A stretch of 13,817 nt of DNA. It comes from Chloroflexota bacterium. Lineage in GTDB: Bacteria > Chloroflexota > Anaerolineae > Anaerolineales > Anaerolineaceae. This document shows positions 6,372 to 13,280 of this stretch, piece after piece. The translations under genes and the position numbers were made by a program. Below the pieces are notes generated by a model. That model did not search any database and had not been told where the DNA came from. It saw nothing but the letters and a program-made list of their open reading frames with translations. The DNA lies in NCBI GenBank assembly GCA_023434145.1, contig JAEYTI010000127.1, forward strand, positions 1-13,817, in the 5' to 3' direction. Position 1 is the first letter of the stretch, and every line of letters begins with the position of its first letter.

Positions 6372-7532
6372 GTGAAAAAAGAAATCCATCTCACCGCAGT
6401 CGAAGTAACCACCCAAGAAAACATCCAGGCCTTGCTGGATTCTTTTGAAGAAAAGACAGACATCCACGTCGTGATGAACATGATCGGTTGGGAGACGTAC
6501 CGCAGCGAGTTCGTACAGATGGCGCTGCACAAAATCCCCGGCGACGTTGCAATGGTTGGCACTCCGATCACATCAGACTTGATCGGCATGAATGCCCTGC
6601 GCCCCTTCTCTACCAGCGAAATCCATTCCATGGGTGGGAGCGCGTCGTTTCTGCCTTCGCGGTGGCAGAGCGGCATTCGTCCGGGCAGCCCAGAAGTTTG
6701 GGCCATCCCCTGGGTGCTCGATATCCGCATGATCTATTACTGGAAAGACATGCTGGCAAAGGCCGGGTTGGATGAGAAGAACGCCTTTATCGACGCCGAC
6801 CACATCGAAGCCACCTTGCAGAAACTGCAAGCGATGGATCGCAAGGTTACGCCGCTTTCGGTACCGAACGATCGCTACACCCTGCTGCATGTTGTCTCAA
6901 GCTTTATCTGGGCAGAAGGCTCGGATTTATTGACGCCCGATGGCAAGCGCGTACTCTTCCATGAAGAGGCTGGCCTGCGCGGATTACGCCGGTATTTCAG
7001 CCTTTTACGCTACGTGAATCCTGCCCTGAGTCCCGCGACCGACCGGACGCCATTTGACCGGCGCGAGGTCGCCGTACTCGCCGGGAACGGATGGGCTGCC
7101 TTCTCAGCGCACTCCGAGAACGTTGGCACAGCCGCGCTGCCGGGGCGCTCTTACGTTGGTGGCACCGACCTGATGATCTGGCAGCACAGCCGAAATGAAA
7201 GCGCCGCGCTAGAGCTGATCCGCTACCTGACACACCCCGAAACAGTGCTTCACATCAGCCAATTCTCGCCGCTGCTGCCGATGCGCGTGCAGCAGCTTCA
7301 TGAACTGGCAGCAGACTCAGACAGCGTTCGCAGTTCTGTGGGCAAGGCAGCCCTTACAGGGCACACGTATCCATGTGTGCCAATGATCGGTCTGATTGAA
7401 GACCGCCTCAGCGTGGCACTCCTTTCGATCCAGCAAGAGTTGTTCAAAAATCCTACCGCCGATCTCGATGCGCTGCTTCGCTCGCGGATCGTGCCACTTG
7501 GGAACCGTACCAATATCTCGCTAGGGGCATAA
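6372..7532 (+). CDS. Solute-binding-protein-like protein lacking a signal peptide (386 aa)
   Basis: Resembles family 1 extracellular solute-binding proteins of sugar-type ABC transporters. It starts directly at the first mature strand (EIHLTAVEV, 4-12), followed by the helix with FEEKTDIHVVM (25-35), WETYRSEF (40-47), PGDVAMVGTP (56-65) and the hinge-region signature AIPWVLDIRMIYYWKDML (111-128). Later GNGWAAFSAHS and an LIRYLTHPETVL helix also fit the fold. No signal peptide or lipobox Cys precedes it: the GTG at 6372 follows AGGA (6358-6361), and the frame upstream closes at a TAG at 6315 without another standard start. The protein is therefore predicted cytosolic or exported by another route. 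No permease or ATPase genes are adjacent; the next gene, 11 nt away, encodes a two-TM protein. A sensor or scaffold role is possible but unproven. Confidence 0.8.
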   Translation: MKKEIHLTAVEVTTQENIQALLDSFEEKTDIHVVMNMIGWETYRSEFVQMALHKIPGDVAMVGTPITSDLIGMNALRPFSTSEIHSMGGSASFLPSRWQSGIRPGSPEVWAIPWVLDIRMIYYWKDMLAKAGLDEKNAFIDADHIEATLQKLQAMDRKVTPLSVPNDRYTLLHVVSSFIWAEGSDLLTPDGKRVLFHEEAGLRGLRRYFSLLRYVNPALSPATDRTPFDRREVAVLAGNGWAAFSAHSENVGTAALPGRSYVGGTDLMIWQHSRNESAALELIRYLTHPETVLHISQFSPLLPMRVQQLHELAADSDSVRSSVGKAALTGHTYPCVPMIGLIEDRLSVALLSIQQELFKNPTADLDALLRSRIVPLGNRTNISLGA

Positions 7533-7543
7533 ACGGGATACAC

Positions 7544-8347
7544 ATGAATAAACATCGCTATGACCGGATCGTCGCCGTGATCTATATCATTGGCGCGCTG
7601 TTCGGTATTCTCCTCAGCCTGGGCGGCACGATTGGCCTGTGGGCGTCGAAAGACAGTGTTACCCGGCAGGTAACCGAGATTGTAACTTTGATGGGGCGCA
7701 CGCTCGATGCCACGCGCTCGACCATTTCGGTGGTTAATACATCACTCTCACAGTCATCTACGCACCTCGACCTGATTCACGTGATGATTACCGACACCGC
7801 TGCCACCCTGGCGGATACCGACGGGCTGATCACCGAAACGTCCACCATGATCGGCGAAGATATGGTGCTGTTCGTAGAAGATACTCAGGAGTCGCTGCGC
7901 ACAGTGCAAACCAGCGCGCGCTTCATCGATGACTTTCTGGGTGTCGTGAGCAATATTCCCTTCATCGGCAGGCGCTACCAGCCAGATGTGACCCTGCAAG
8001 ACAGTGTCGCTGAAGTGAACCAAAGCCTTGAAACGCTGCCCGAAAAATTCAGTAACATTCAACGCGAGCTGGATGTGACTGCCGCGAATATCCAAACCAT
8101 GCAGATCGAGTTCACCGAACTGGCAGAGCGGGTAAAGCTGATCGATGAAGAACTGGTACAGGCAATTGAGGTGGCCGAAGAATACCGCATGATTCTGGCG
8201 GACGTGCGCACGCGCTGGGACGTTGTGGAAGAGAACCTGTCGGCCTGGCTCACCACCGGCTACCTCGCCATCACCGCCCTGCTGATCTGGATCTTCATCA
8301 ACCAGGTCGGCACGCTGATCCACGGGATCGCGTTGATGAAGGAATAG
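7544..8347 (+). CDS. Two-TM coiled-coil membrane protein of unknown function (267 aa)
   Basis: I do not recognise a named family. Visible layout: a short basic N-terminus (MNKHRYDR), TM1 about 9-33 (IVAVIYIIGALFGILLSLGG), a ~195-residue extracytoplasmic or cytoplasmic loop rich in heptad-like Val/Leu/Ile and Ser/Thr/Glu (predicted helical, probably coiled coil), then TM2 about 232-258 (TTGYLAITALLIWIFIN) and a short tail. The loop breaks at VVSNIPFIGRRYQPDVTLQ (about 134-152), between two helical halves. The arrangement resembles the sensory part of a chemoreceptor without a signalling domain. The ATG is 11 nt after the solute-binding-like gene, so the two are probably co-transcribed and may act together at the membrane. 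A strong terminator follows. Confidence 0.75.
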   Translation: MNKHRYDRIVAVIYIIGALFGILLSLGGTIGLWASKDSVTRQVTEIVTLMGRTLDATRSTISVVNTSLSQSSTHLDLIHVMITDTAATLADTDGLITETSTMIGEDMVLFVEDTQESLRTVQTSARFIDDFLGVVSNIPFIGRRYQPDVTLQDSVAEVNQSLETLPEKFSNIQRELDVTAANIQTMQIEFTELAERVKLIDEELVQAIEVAEEYRMILADVRTRWDVVEENLSAWLTTGYLAITALLIWIFINQVGTLIHGIALMKE

Positions 8348-8373
8348 AGGTTTCTAGAAACACGCACTATAAC

Positions 8374-8403
8374 AAAAAGATGGGCGTTTCAGCCCATCTT
8401 TTT
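8374..8403. terminator. Bidirectional rho-independent terminator
   Basis: A perfect 12-bp stem (AAAAAGATGGGC with GCCCATCTTTTT) closes a 6-nt loop (GTTTCA). It has a T run on the plus strand and, through the A run, also on the minus strand. It sits between the convergent ends of the two-TM gene (8347) and the helix-hairpin-helix gene (8420) and can stop both. A separate 12-bp palindrome, GTTTCTAGAAAC, lies at 8350-8361. Confidence 0.9.
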
Positions 8404-8419
8404 GATAACTACCCAATAC

Positions 8420-9004
8420 TTAACGCCGGCCTGCGTGCAGGCGCTTCTTTAGATCTTCCAACTCGTCCCAGTCGCCGCTGGCTGCCAGGCGGCTCTGCTC
8501 AGGCCAGGTTTCAGGCATCGCGATGCGCACGCCGCCCCCTTGCAAGATCTCTTCCAACTGTTCCTTGCTGGTATTGGCAAGCTGCTCATACGTGCGAATA
8601 CCCGTGTTCTTTAGGATGCCAGAAATCTTGGGGCCAATCCCCTCAATGATCTGCAGATCATCCTCGCGGTCTTGCATAGCCGCTTCCATTTCCGCGGAAC
8701 TGCGATTATCCTGGTACTTTGTTAGCACCTCAGAGCGCACCGATTCTTCCGGGCGGTCTTCCTTTCGATCAGAGCGCCGCTCCGCGCCGGTGCGCGTATT
8801 GGCCGGCTTCTCGGGTCCGCCGGTTTTGCCCTGCTTCTTCCGGCCTTCCTGCCAGTCGCGGTGTGTTTTCAATGCCTGATACGATTTGCGCCAGGGGCGC
8901 TCGCGCAGCACAATGCCAACCAATGCAACCGGGATAAGACCCAGCAGCCACAGGTAGCTCATATAATTCTTTTGCTTTTTCTTTCGCCAGAACATCAAGT
9001 TCAT
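8420..9004 (-). CDS. Membrane-anchored helix-hairpin-helix protein (194 aa)
   Basis: An N-terminal TM anchor (about 14-33, YMSYLWLLGLIPVALVGIVL) follows a basic cap (FWRKKKQKN). A charged, low-complexity linker rich in Lys/Arg/Glu spans about 35-112. A C-terminal helix-hairpin-helix domain runs from 116: LQIIEGIGPKISGILKNTGI (117-136), YEQLANTSKEQLEEIL (139-154), then PETWPEQSRLAASGDWDELEDL (164-185). This tail is typical of COG3743-type 'predicted 5' DNA nuclease' proteins, although no catalytic acidic cluster is visible, so DNA or protein binding is more likely than cleavage. The start is the ATG at 9004 with GGAGG 5 nt upstream; a longer reading to 9235 is possible but has no such support. 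A single-gene unit ending at the shared terminator at 8374-8403. Confidence 0.82.
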   Translation of the reverse strand: MNLMFWRKKKQKNYMSYLWLLGLIPVALVGIVLRERPWRKSYQALKTHRDWQEGRKKQGKTGGPEKPANTRTGAERRSDRKEDRPEESVRSEVLTKYQDNRSSAEMEAAMQDREDDLQIIEGIGPKISGILKNTGIRTYEQLANTSKEQLEEILQGGGVRIAMPETWPEQSRLAASGDWDELEDLKKRLHAGRR

Positions 9005-9112
9005 TGATTCCTCCAAATGGTGTTCGTTCCGCTCTCCCCCCATAATGGAAGTATAGCGAACAGAAGCATCGTCTGCGATAAAGATTTCATACAGGAGGAT
9101 CAAGAGGTCGAC

Positions 9113-9156
9113 AAAAAAGCGAAGTCTGGCGAGGGATAAACACTCGCCAGACTTCG
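9113..9156 (-). terminator. Rho-independent terminator downstream of the AIM24 gene
   Basis: Perfect 14-bp stem, 9120-9133 with 9143-9156 (CGAAGTCTGGCGAG and complement), and a 9-nt loop. On the minus strand it is followed by CTTTTTTG, the classical arrangement for ending minus-strand transcription from the AIM24 gene. Confidence 0.85.
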
Positions 9157-9180
9157 AATTGCAAAAGCTATTCGTACTTT

Positions 9181-9223
9181 GTTTGGTTTTGCGCGGGGAC
9201 TTTGTCCTCGCGCAAAACCAAAC
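9181..9223. repeat. 20-bp-stem hairpin in the AIM24 3' UTR
   Basis: Arms 9181-9200 and 9204-9223 pair over 20 positions with one G-T wobble and a TTT loop. It starts 27 bp after the AIM24 stop on the minus strand and precedes the terminator at 9113-9156. It has no T tract of its own in the minus direction, so it may protect the mRNA 3' end or be a small REP-like repeat. Confidence 0.8.
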
Positions 9224-9250
9224 GGAAAGCATCAAAGAGCGATCGGGCGT

Positions 9251-10063
9251 TTAGCCGCCCAGCTTAATATTCAACCCAGGTCCCTGATTGCTGCCCTCGG
9301 CCTTGGGCATGTATTGGCGCAGCGCACCGGCCAGCTTCGACATGGGCATGGTCTGCAGCCATACACGCCCCGGCCCGGTGAGCGAGACGAAGAACAGCCC
9401 CTCGCCGCCGAAGATCATGTTCTTGATGCCCTTGACTACCTGGATATCATAGGTGACGGAAGGTTCAAACATGGCCAGGTGACCGGTATCCACCAGCAGG
9501 CGCTGCCCGGGGTTGAGCGTGTACTCAACAATCTCACCGTCGAGCGAGGCAAACACGGTACCGGGTCCATCGAAGCGCTGCAGGATGAAACCTTCACCGC
9601 CGAACAGGCCCGCGCCAAGACGCCGCTGTAGCGCAATGGACATGTTCACACTCTTTTCGGCTACCAGCAGCGCATCCTTCTGCGCGATGAGCGACTGCCC
9701 CTGCGCCAGGTGTACGGGGATGATCTTGCCGGGAAATTCGGATGAAAAGGTGGCGAACTGCCCATCACGGTCTGCCGTGTAATTGACCACAAACAGCGAC
9801 TCACCTGTCACAGCGCGTTGGAGCACGCCAAACAAGCCGTTGCCGCCAAAGTTCGTGTCCATTCGCACGCCTTCGGTCATCCAAGAGAGCGAACCCGTCT
9901 CCGAAAAGAAAGCGCTGCCCGTGTTGATCTGAATCATCAGTGCCTGCATCACGCTTCCAACAATCTGGAAAGACGATCCGCCGACGGTCTTACCGGAAAG
10001 CGCTACGTTTGGTTCGGGCAGATCAAGCCGCTGCCCAGGGGCATTGGTATAACCTTCAGTCAT
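9251..10063 (-). CDS. AIM24-family protein (TIGR00266-type, 270 aa)
   Basis: Belongs to the AIM24/DUF124 family, beta-rich proteins of unclear function; the yeast namesake is a mitochondrial inner-membrane protein. Repeated Gly-rich turns mark the family: VALSGKTVGGSSFQIVGS (numbered from the longer start about 25-42), MQALMIQINTGSAFFSETGSL, LFGGEGFILQRFDGPGTVFA and MIFGGEGLFFVSLTGPGRVWL. The tail (MPKAEGSNQGPGLNIKLGG) is Gly-rich and probably flexible. No signal peptide or TM helix. I chose the ATG at 10063 (MTEGYTN) because GGAGGA lies 7 nt upstream; an ATG 15 nt earlier (10078) would place that ribosome-binding site inside the gene. A TATACT -10-like hexamer (complement at 10111-10116) lies upstream without a clear -35. 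A single-gene unit with its own terminator. Confidence 0.9.
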   Translation of the reverse strand: MTEGYTNAPGQRLDLPEPNVALSGKTVGGSSFQIVGSVMQALMIQINTGSAFFSETGSLSWMTEGVRMDTNFGGNGLFGVLQRAVTGESLFVVNYTADRDGQFATFSSEFPGKIIPVHLAQGQSLIAQKDALLVAEKSVNMSIALQRRLGAGLFGGEGFILQRFDGPGTVFASLDGEIVEYTLNPGQRLLVDTGHLAMFEPSVTYDIQVVKGIKNMIFGGEGLFFVSLTGPGRVWLQTMPMSKLAGALRQYMPKAEGSNQGPGLNIKLGG

Positions 10064-10156
10064 GGGGAGTTCCTCCATTCAAAAATATCCGCTGGATAAT
10101 GTGTGTTATCAGTATACATTCATCTTCATTTACGATGTTCTCGGCAAAAAGTTGCG

Positions 10157-10274
10157 AAGAAAATTAAACCGCAGAGAGCGCAGCGTTCCGCAGAGGGAAG
10201 AAAAAGAGAGAAAGAATTTTTTGATTCTTGCTCTCTTCACTCTGCGTTTCTCTGCGCTCTCTGCGGTTAACTCT
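10157..10274. mobile_element. Gene-less, palindromic relative of the GxxExxY element
   Basis: Two inverted arms with the same ends as the GxxExxY element: core arms 10167-10202 and 10233-10268, each starting AACCGCAGAG from the outside. They are joined by only ~30 bp that continue the palindrome (AAGAAT/ATTCTT around TTTTTG at 10212-10229). The right arm is closer to the GxxExxY arms; the left arm is degenerate in its middle heptamer (CGCAGCG, 10179-10185). TTAA lies at both ends (10164-10167, 10267-10270). The alaS stop codon TAA falls in the right end. It looks like a MITE-like or internally deleted form; transcribed, it would fold into one long hairpin and might help end alaS transcription. 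Confidence 0.7.
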
Positions 10275-13017
10275 TTAGTTTACTCTGCACGTACTCGGCT
10301 ACTTTTTCCAACGCCTCGGGCAGTTTAGCCGGGTCTTTGCCGCCGGCCTGGGCCAGGTTCGGGCGGCCACCACCGCCACCGCCCACCACGGCCGCCACGG
10401 CCTTCACCAGCTCACCGGCGTTCAGGCCGCGCTTCACCAGGTCATCCGTCACCGCGCCGATGATCACCGGCTTGCCGTCGGAAGCCGAGGCCACCACCAC
10501 TACCCCGCTGGGATAGCGGCTGCGGAAGCGGTCGGTCAGATCGCGCAAGGTGTCGGCATCCGCGTTGGGCACCAACGCCGAAAGCACCGGCACGCCTGCC
10601 ACAGTTGGCACGTTCTCCAGGCTGGCAATAAACGCGCCCACCGCCTGCTCCGCGCGGACCTTTTCCAGGCGTTTGCGGGTGGCATCTAGCTCTTCCTGCA
10701 ACTGACCGATCTTCGCGGGCACTTCCTCCACGCTGGAAGAGAGCATTGCCGCAGCGTGCTTCAATGCACGGGCGCGCTTCTGCACCAGCTCGTAGGCCGC
10801 CCGCCCGGTAATGGCTTCGATGCGGCGCACACCTGCCGCCGCCGACGATTCGCTGGTGATAAGGAACAAGCCAATGTCGCCCGTCTCAGAGACATGGGTG
10901 CCGCCGCACAGCTCGTACGAAATGGTATCCGTCTCGCCGATGGCAATAGTGCGCACCACTTCGCCGTACTTTTCACCGAACAGCGCCATTGCGCCTTCGG
11001 CCATCGCCTCTTCGCGCCCCTTCAGGGCAATGTTCAGGCGGTAATTCTCCAGAATGTCGCGGTTCACACCGGCTTCAACGCGCTCCAACTGCTCGGCGGT
11101 CATGGCGTCGGGATGGGTGAAGTCAAAGCGCAGGCGGTCGGGCGCTACCAGCGAACCGGCCTGGCGCGCGTGCTCACCCAAAACCTGGTGGAGCTGCGCG
11201 TGCAGCAGGTGCGTGGCGGTGTGGTTGCGCATGATATCGCGGCGGCGCTGGCGGTCCACCGCGGCGATCGCGGCGTCGCCAACCTTCACCGTGCCTTTGA
11301 TCACGCGCCCGCTGTGGGAGATCACACCCGCAGCCGGACGGCGCACGTCATCAACCGCCACTTCCCAGCGCGGCTCGGAAGCCGAAACGATCACGCCCAT
11401 GTCGGAAACCTGACCGCCGGACTCGACGTAGTACACGGTTTTGGGCAGAATCAGCTCAACACGCTCACCCTCACCTGCCTCAGAGACCACCGCCATACCT
11501 TGCTCGCCCTTTGCGACGATGGCCAGAAGCTGACCTTCCGTCTCAAATTCGTTGTAAGGATCATAGGTGACGCCCTTCGCATCCAGCCGCCCGGTGGCTT
11601 GGAGATCTTCCACCAGCGCGCGGTAGATGTCCACATCCTCGCCGCCCAACGCGCCAAAGGCTTTGCCCGCGCCGGATGCCACACGGTGTTCTTCCATCGC
11701 GGCTACAAAACCAGCCTCGTCCACCGAAAGTCCCTGCTCCTGGGCTACGTCGCGAGTCAGTTCCACCGGCAGGCCGTGTGTGGCATAGAGGTCAAAAGCC
11801 TTGTGCCCGTCGAGTGTCGAGCCGCCGCTCTTGCGCAGCGCATCCAGCAGCAGATTTAGCTCGCCCAGGCCACCCTCTACCGTGCGCTGGAAGCGTTCTT
11901 CTTCGCGGGTCAGGTTGGCCAGCACCGTGGCGCGATTCTTGGTCAACTCGGGGAAGAACTGGCCGTAGTTATCTACGACCACGGCGGCGACCTGCGCCAG
12001 GAAGGGCTTATTCAGGCCGATCTTGGAGCCAAAGCGGGCAGCACGGCGGATGATCATGCGGCAGACGTAGTTGCGCCCGGTGTTGCCCGGCACCACGCCG
12101 TCGGCGATCAGGAAGGCTGCGGCGCGCGCATGGTCGGCGATTACGCGGTAGGGGGTGAAGTTGGCATCCACCTGCTCCTTGCTGTGACCGGTGAGCGCCA
12201 TGGTGGCCTCGATCAGCGGCCAGAGCAGATCGGTGCGGTAGTTGGAGTCGACCCCTTGCAGCAGCGAGACGATGCGCTCGAAGCCCATGCCCGTATCCAC
12301 GTGAGTCGCCGGCAGCGGTTCGAGGTGGGTGGGGCCAAAGCGGTTGTATTGCATGAACACCAGGTTCCAGATCTCCAGAAAGCGCTTGCAGTCGCCGTTG
12401 ACGCTGCATTCGTGACCCGGCACGTTCTGCTTGTCACAGGCCTCTGGGCCGCGGTCGATATGGATCTCGGAGCATGGGCCGCAAGGGCCAGTATCGGCCA
12501 TTTCCCAGAAGTTCTCTTTGCGGCCAAATGGCAGCACGTGATCGGGCTGCATGCCCGGCTGTTCTTTCCAGGCCTGCTCAGCTTCTGTGTCGGTGGCTAC
12601 TTCACCCTTCTCATCTTTAAAGTAGGTCGCATACAGGCGGGAGCGATCCAGGCCCCAAACTTCGGTTAGCAGTTCCCAGGCCCAGGCAACAGCTTCCTTC
12701 TTGTAATAATCGCCAAACGACCAGTTGCCCAGCATCTCGAAGAAGGTATGGTGCGTATCATCACGGCCCACGTCTTCCAGGTCGTTATGCTTGCCCGCCA
12801 CGCGCATGCATTTCTGCGAGTTCGCCGCGCGGGTGTAGGGGCGCTGGTCGGTGCCAAGGAACACGTCTTTGAACTGCACCATGCCCGCGTTGGTGAAGAG
12901 CAGGGTGGAGTCACCGCCAGGCACCAGCGACGATGATGGGACAAAGGTATGGCCTTTGGCGACGAAGAAGTCGATAAACTGCTGCCGGATTTCCGCTCCG
13001 GTGAGGGTTTTGGTCAT
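10267..13017 (-). CDS. alaS: Alanyl-tRNA synthetase (916 aa)
   Basis: Class II synthetase that charges tRNA-Ala with alanine, with a second site that removes mischarged Ser or Gly. The catalytic domain holds SSSLVPGGDSTLLFTNAGM (28-46), RVAGKHNDLEDVGRDDTHHTFFEMLGNWS (72-100) and TGPCGPCSEIH (176-186). THVDTGMGFERI (238-249) and NYVCRMIIRRA (316-326) follow. The editing domain carries the zinc-binding HTATH (599-603) and CGGTH (704-708). The C-terminal DHHA1-type domain ends with the Gly-rich GGGGGGRPNLAQAGGKDP (879-896). All catalytic motifs are intact; length is slightly above the usual ~875. ATG at 13017 with AGGAG 5 nt upstream. The last codons (AAG AGT TAA) coincide with the conserved outer hexamer of the repeat element at the gene end. 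Transcribed alone from the promoter at 13053-13081. Confidence 0.98.
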   Translation of the reverse strand: MTKTLTGAEIRQQFIDFFVAKGHTFVPSSSLVPGGDSTLLFTNAGMVQFKDVFLGTDQRPYTRAANSQKCMRVAGKHNDLEDVGRDDTHHTFFEMLGNWSFGDYYKKEAVAWAWELLTEVWGLDRSRLYATYFKDEKGEVATDTEAEQAWKEQPGMQPDHVLPFGRKENFWEMADTGPCGPCSEIHIDRGPEACDKQNVPGHECSVNGDCKRFLEIWNLVFMQYNRFGPTHLEPLPATHVDTGMGFERIVSLLQGVDSNYRTDLLWPLIEATMALTGHSKEQVDANFTPYRVIADHARAAAFLIADGVVPGNTGRNYVCRMIIRRAARFGSKIGLNKPFLAQVAAVVVDNYGQFFPELTKNRATVLANLTREEERFQRTVEGGLGELNLLLDALRKSGGSTLDGHKAFDLYATHGLPVELTRDVAQEQGLSVDEAGFVAAMEEHRVASGAGKAFGALGGEDVDIYRALVEDLQATGRLDAKGVTYDPYNEFETEGQLLAIVAKGEQGMAVVSEAGEGERVELILPKTVYYVESGGQVSDMGVIVSASEPRWEVAVDDVRRPAAGVISHSGRVIKGTVKVGDAAIAAVDRQRRRDIMRNHTATHLLHAQLHQVLGEHARQAGSLVAPDRLRFDFTHPDAMTAEQLERVEAGVNRDILENYRLNIALKGREEAMAEGAMALFGEKYGEVVRTIAIGETDTISYELCGGTHVSETGDIGLFLITSESSAAAGVRRIEAITGRAAYELVQKRARALKHAAAMLSSSVEEVPAKIGQLQEELDATRKRLEKVRAEQAVGAFIASLENVPTVAGVPVLSALVPNADADTLRDLTDRFRSRYPSGVVVVASASDGKPVIIGAVTDDLVKRGLNAGELVKAVAAVVGGGGGGRPNLAQAGGKDPAKLPEALEKVAEYVQSKLKS

Positions 13018-13052
13018 GCTCGCTCCTGATAAGGTCGGTTTCGCAAGGGGGT

Positions 13053-13081
13053 ATTATACGATAAGCGCAAACCCGCGACAA
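13053..13081 (-). promoter_or_regulatory. Sigma70-type promoter for alaS
   Basis: On the minus strand: TTGTCG (complement of 13076-13081), a 17-bp spacer and a perfect TATAAT (complement of 13053-13058). Start of transcription would be near 13046, giving a leader of about 28 nt, too short for a T-box riboswitch. Confidence 0.7.
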
Positions 13082-13107
13082 GTGACGGAGATTTCGGGAT
13101 GTATTTC

Positions 13108-13161
13108 AGTACGGGGTGGTAACCCGGCAATGCTGAGCATTGCCGGGTACCACCCCGTACT
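13108..13161. repeat. 54-bp near-perfect palindrome between divergent promoters
   Basis: Arms 13108-13134 and 13136-13161 are reverse complements apart from one extra A in the left arm (GGTAACCCGG against GGTACCCGG). It lies in the divergent region between alaS and the response regulator, upstream of both promoters, so neither gene needs a terminator there. No T tract follows on either side. Candidate REP-type repeat or protein-binding palindrome. Confidence 0.85.
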
Positions 13162-13216
13162 TCCCCAACCTAATTTATGCAAAATTAACATCTTTGCAAG
13201 CCGCCGATTCTCCTGC

Positions 13217-13245
13217 TTGTCAGAGTAGTGCTGCTTTGCTACAAT
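13217..13245 (+). promoter_or_regulatory. Sigma70-type promoter for the response regulator
   Basis: TTGTCA (13217-13222), a 17-bp spacer and TACAAT (13240-13245), each one mismatch from consensus. Transcription would begin near 13252, about 30 nt before the ATG at 13281. Confidence 0.7.
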
Positions 13246-13278
13246 CACCCCGTATCCAACGCTCTTCCGGGGTGATTG
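13242..13278 (+). promoter_or_regulatory. Inverted repeat spanning the -10 region and ribosome-binding site
   Basis: CAATCACCCCG (13242-13252) and CGGGGTGATTG (13268-13278) are perfect 11-bp inverted arms, 15 bp apart. The left arm overlaps the -10 hexamer of the response-regulator promoter; the right arm contains the GGGGTGAT ribosome-binding site. Most of the left arm would lie before the transcript start, so a DNA operator is more likely than an mRNA hairpin. Function is inferred from position. Confidence 0.55.
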
Positions 13279-13280
13279 AC

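Noticed and set aside
6372..8347. ABC transporter operon
   Set aside because: Only a binding-protein-like gene without a signal peptide is present; the neighbour has two TM helices and no permease or ATPase motifs.
9005..9235. Longer N-terminus for the helix-hairpin-helix protein
   Set aside because: The extension would run through a terminator hairpin and has no ribosome-binding site, while the ATG at 9004 has GGAGG at ideal distance.
10064..10078. Upstream ATG for the AIM24 gene
   Set aside because: The GGAGGA ribosome-binding site lies between this ATG and the one at 10063, so the later start is preferred.
10756..11859. Long plus-strand open frame of 367 codons
   Set aside because: Lies wholly opposite alaS, whose motifs are unmistakable; His/Arg-rich mirror frame without recognisable features.
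13018..13060. T-box riboswitch upstream of alaS
   Set aside because: The predicted leader is only about 28 nt, with no specifier stem or antiterminator.
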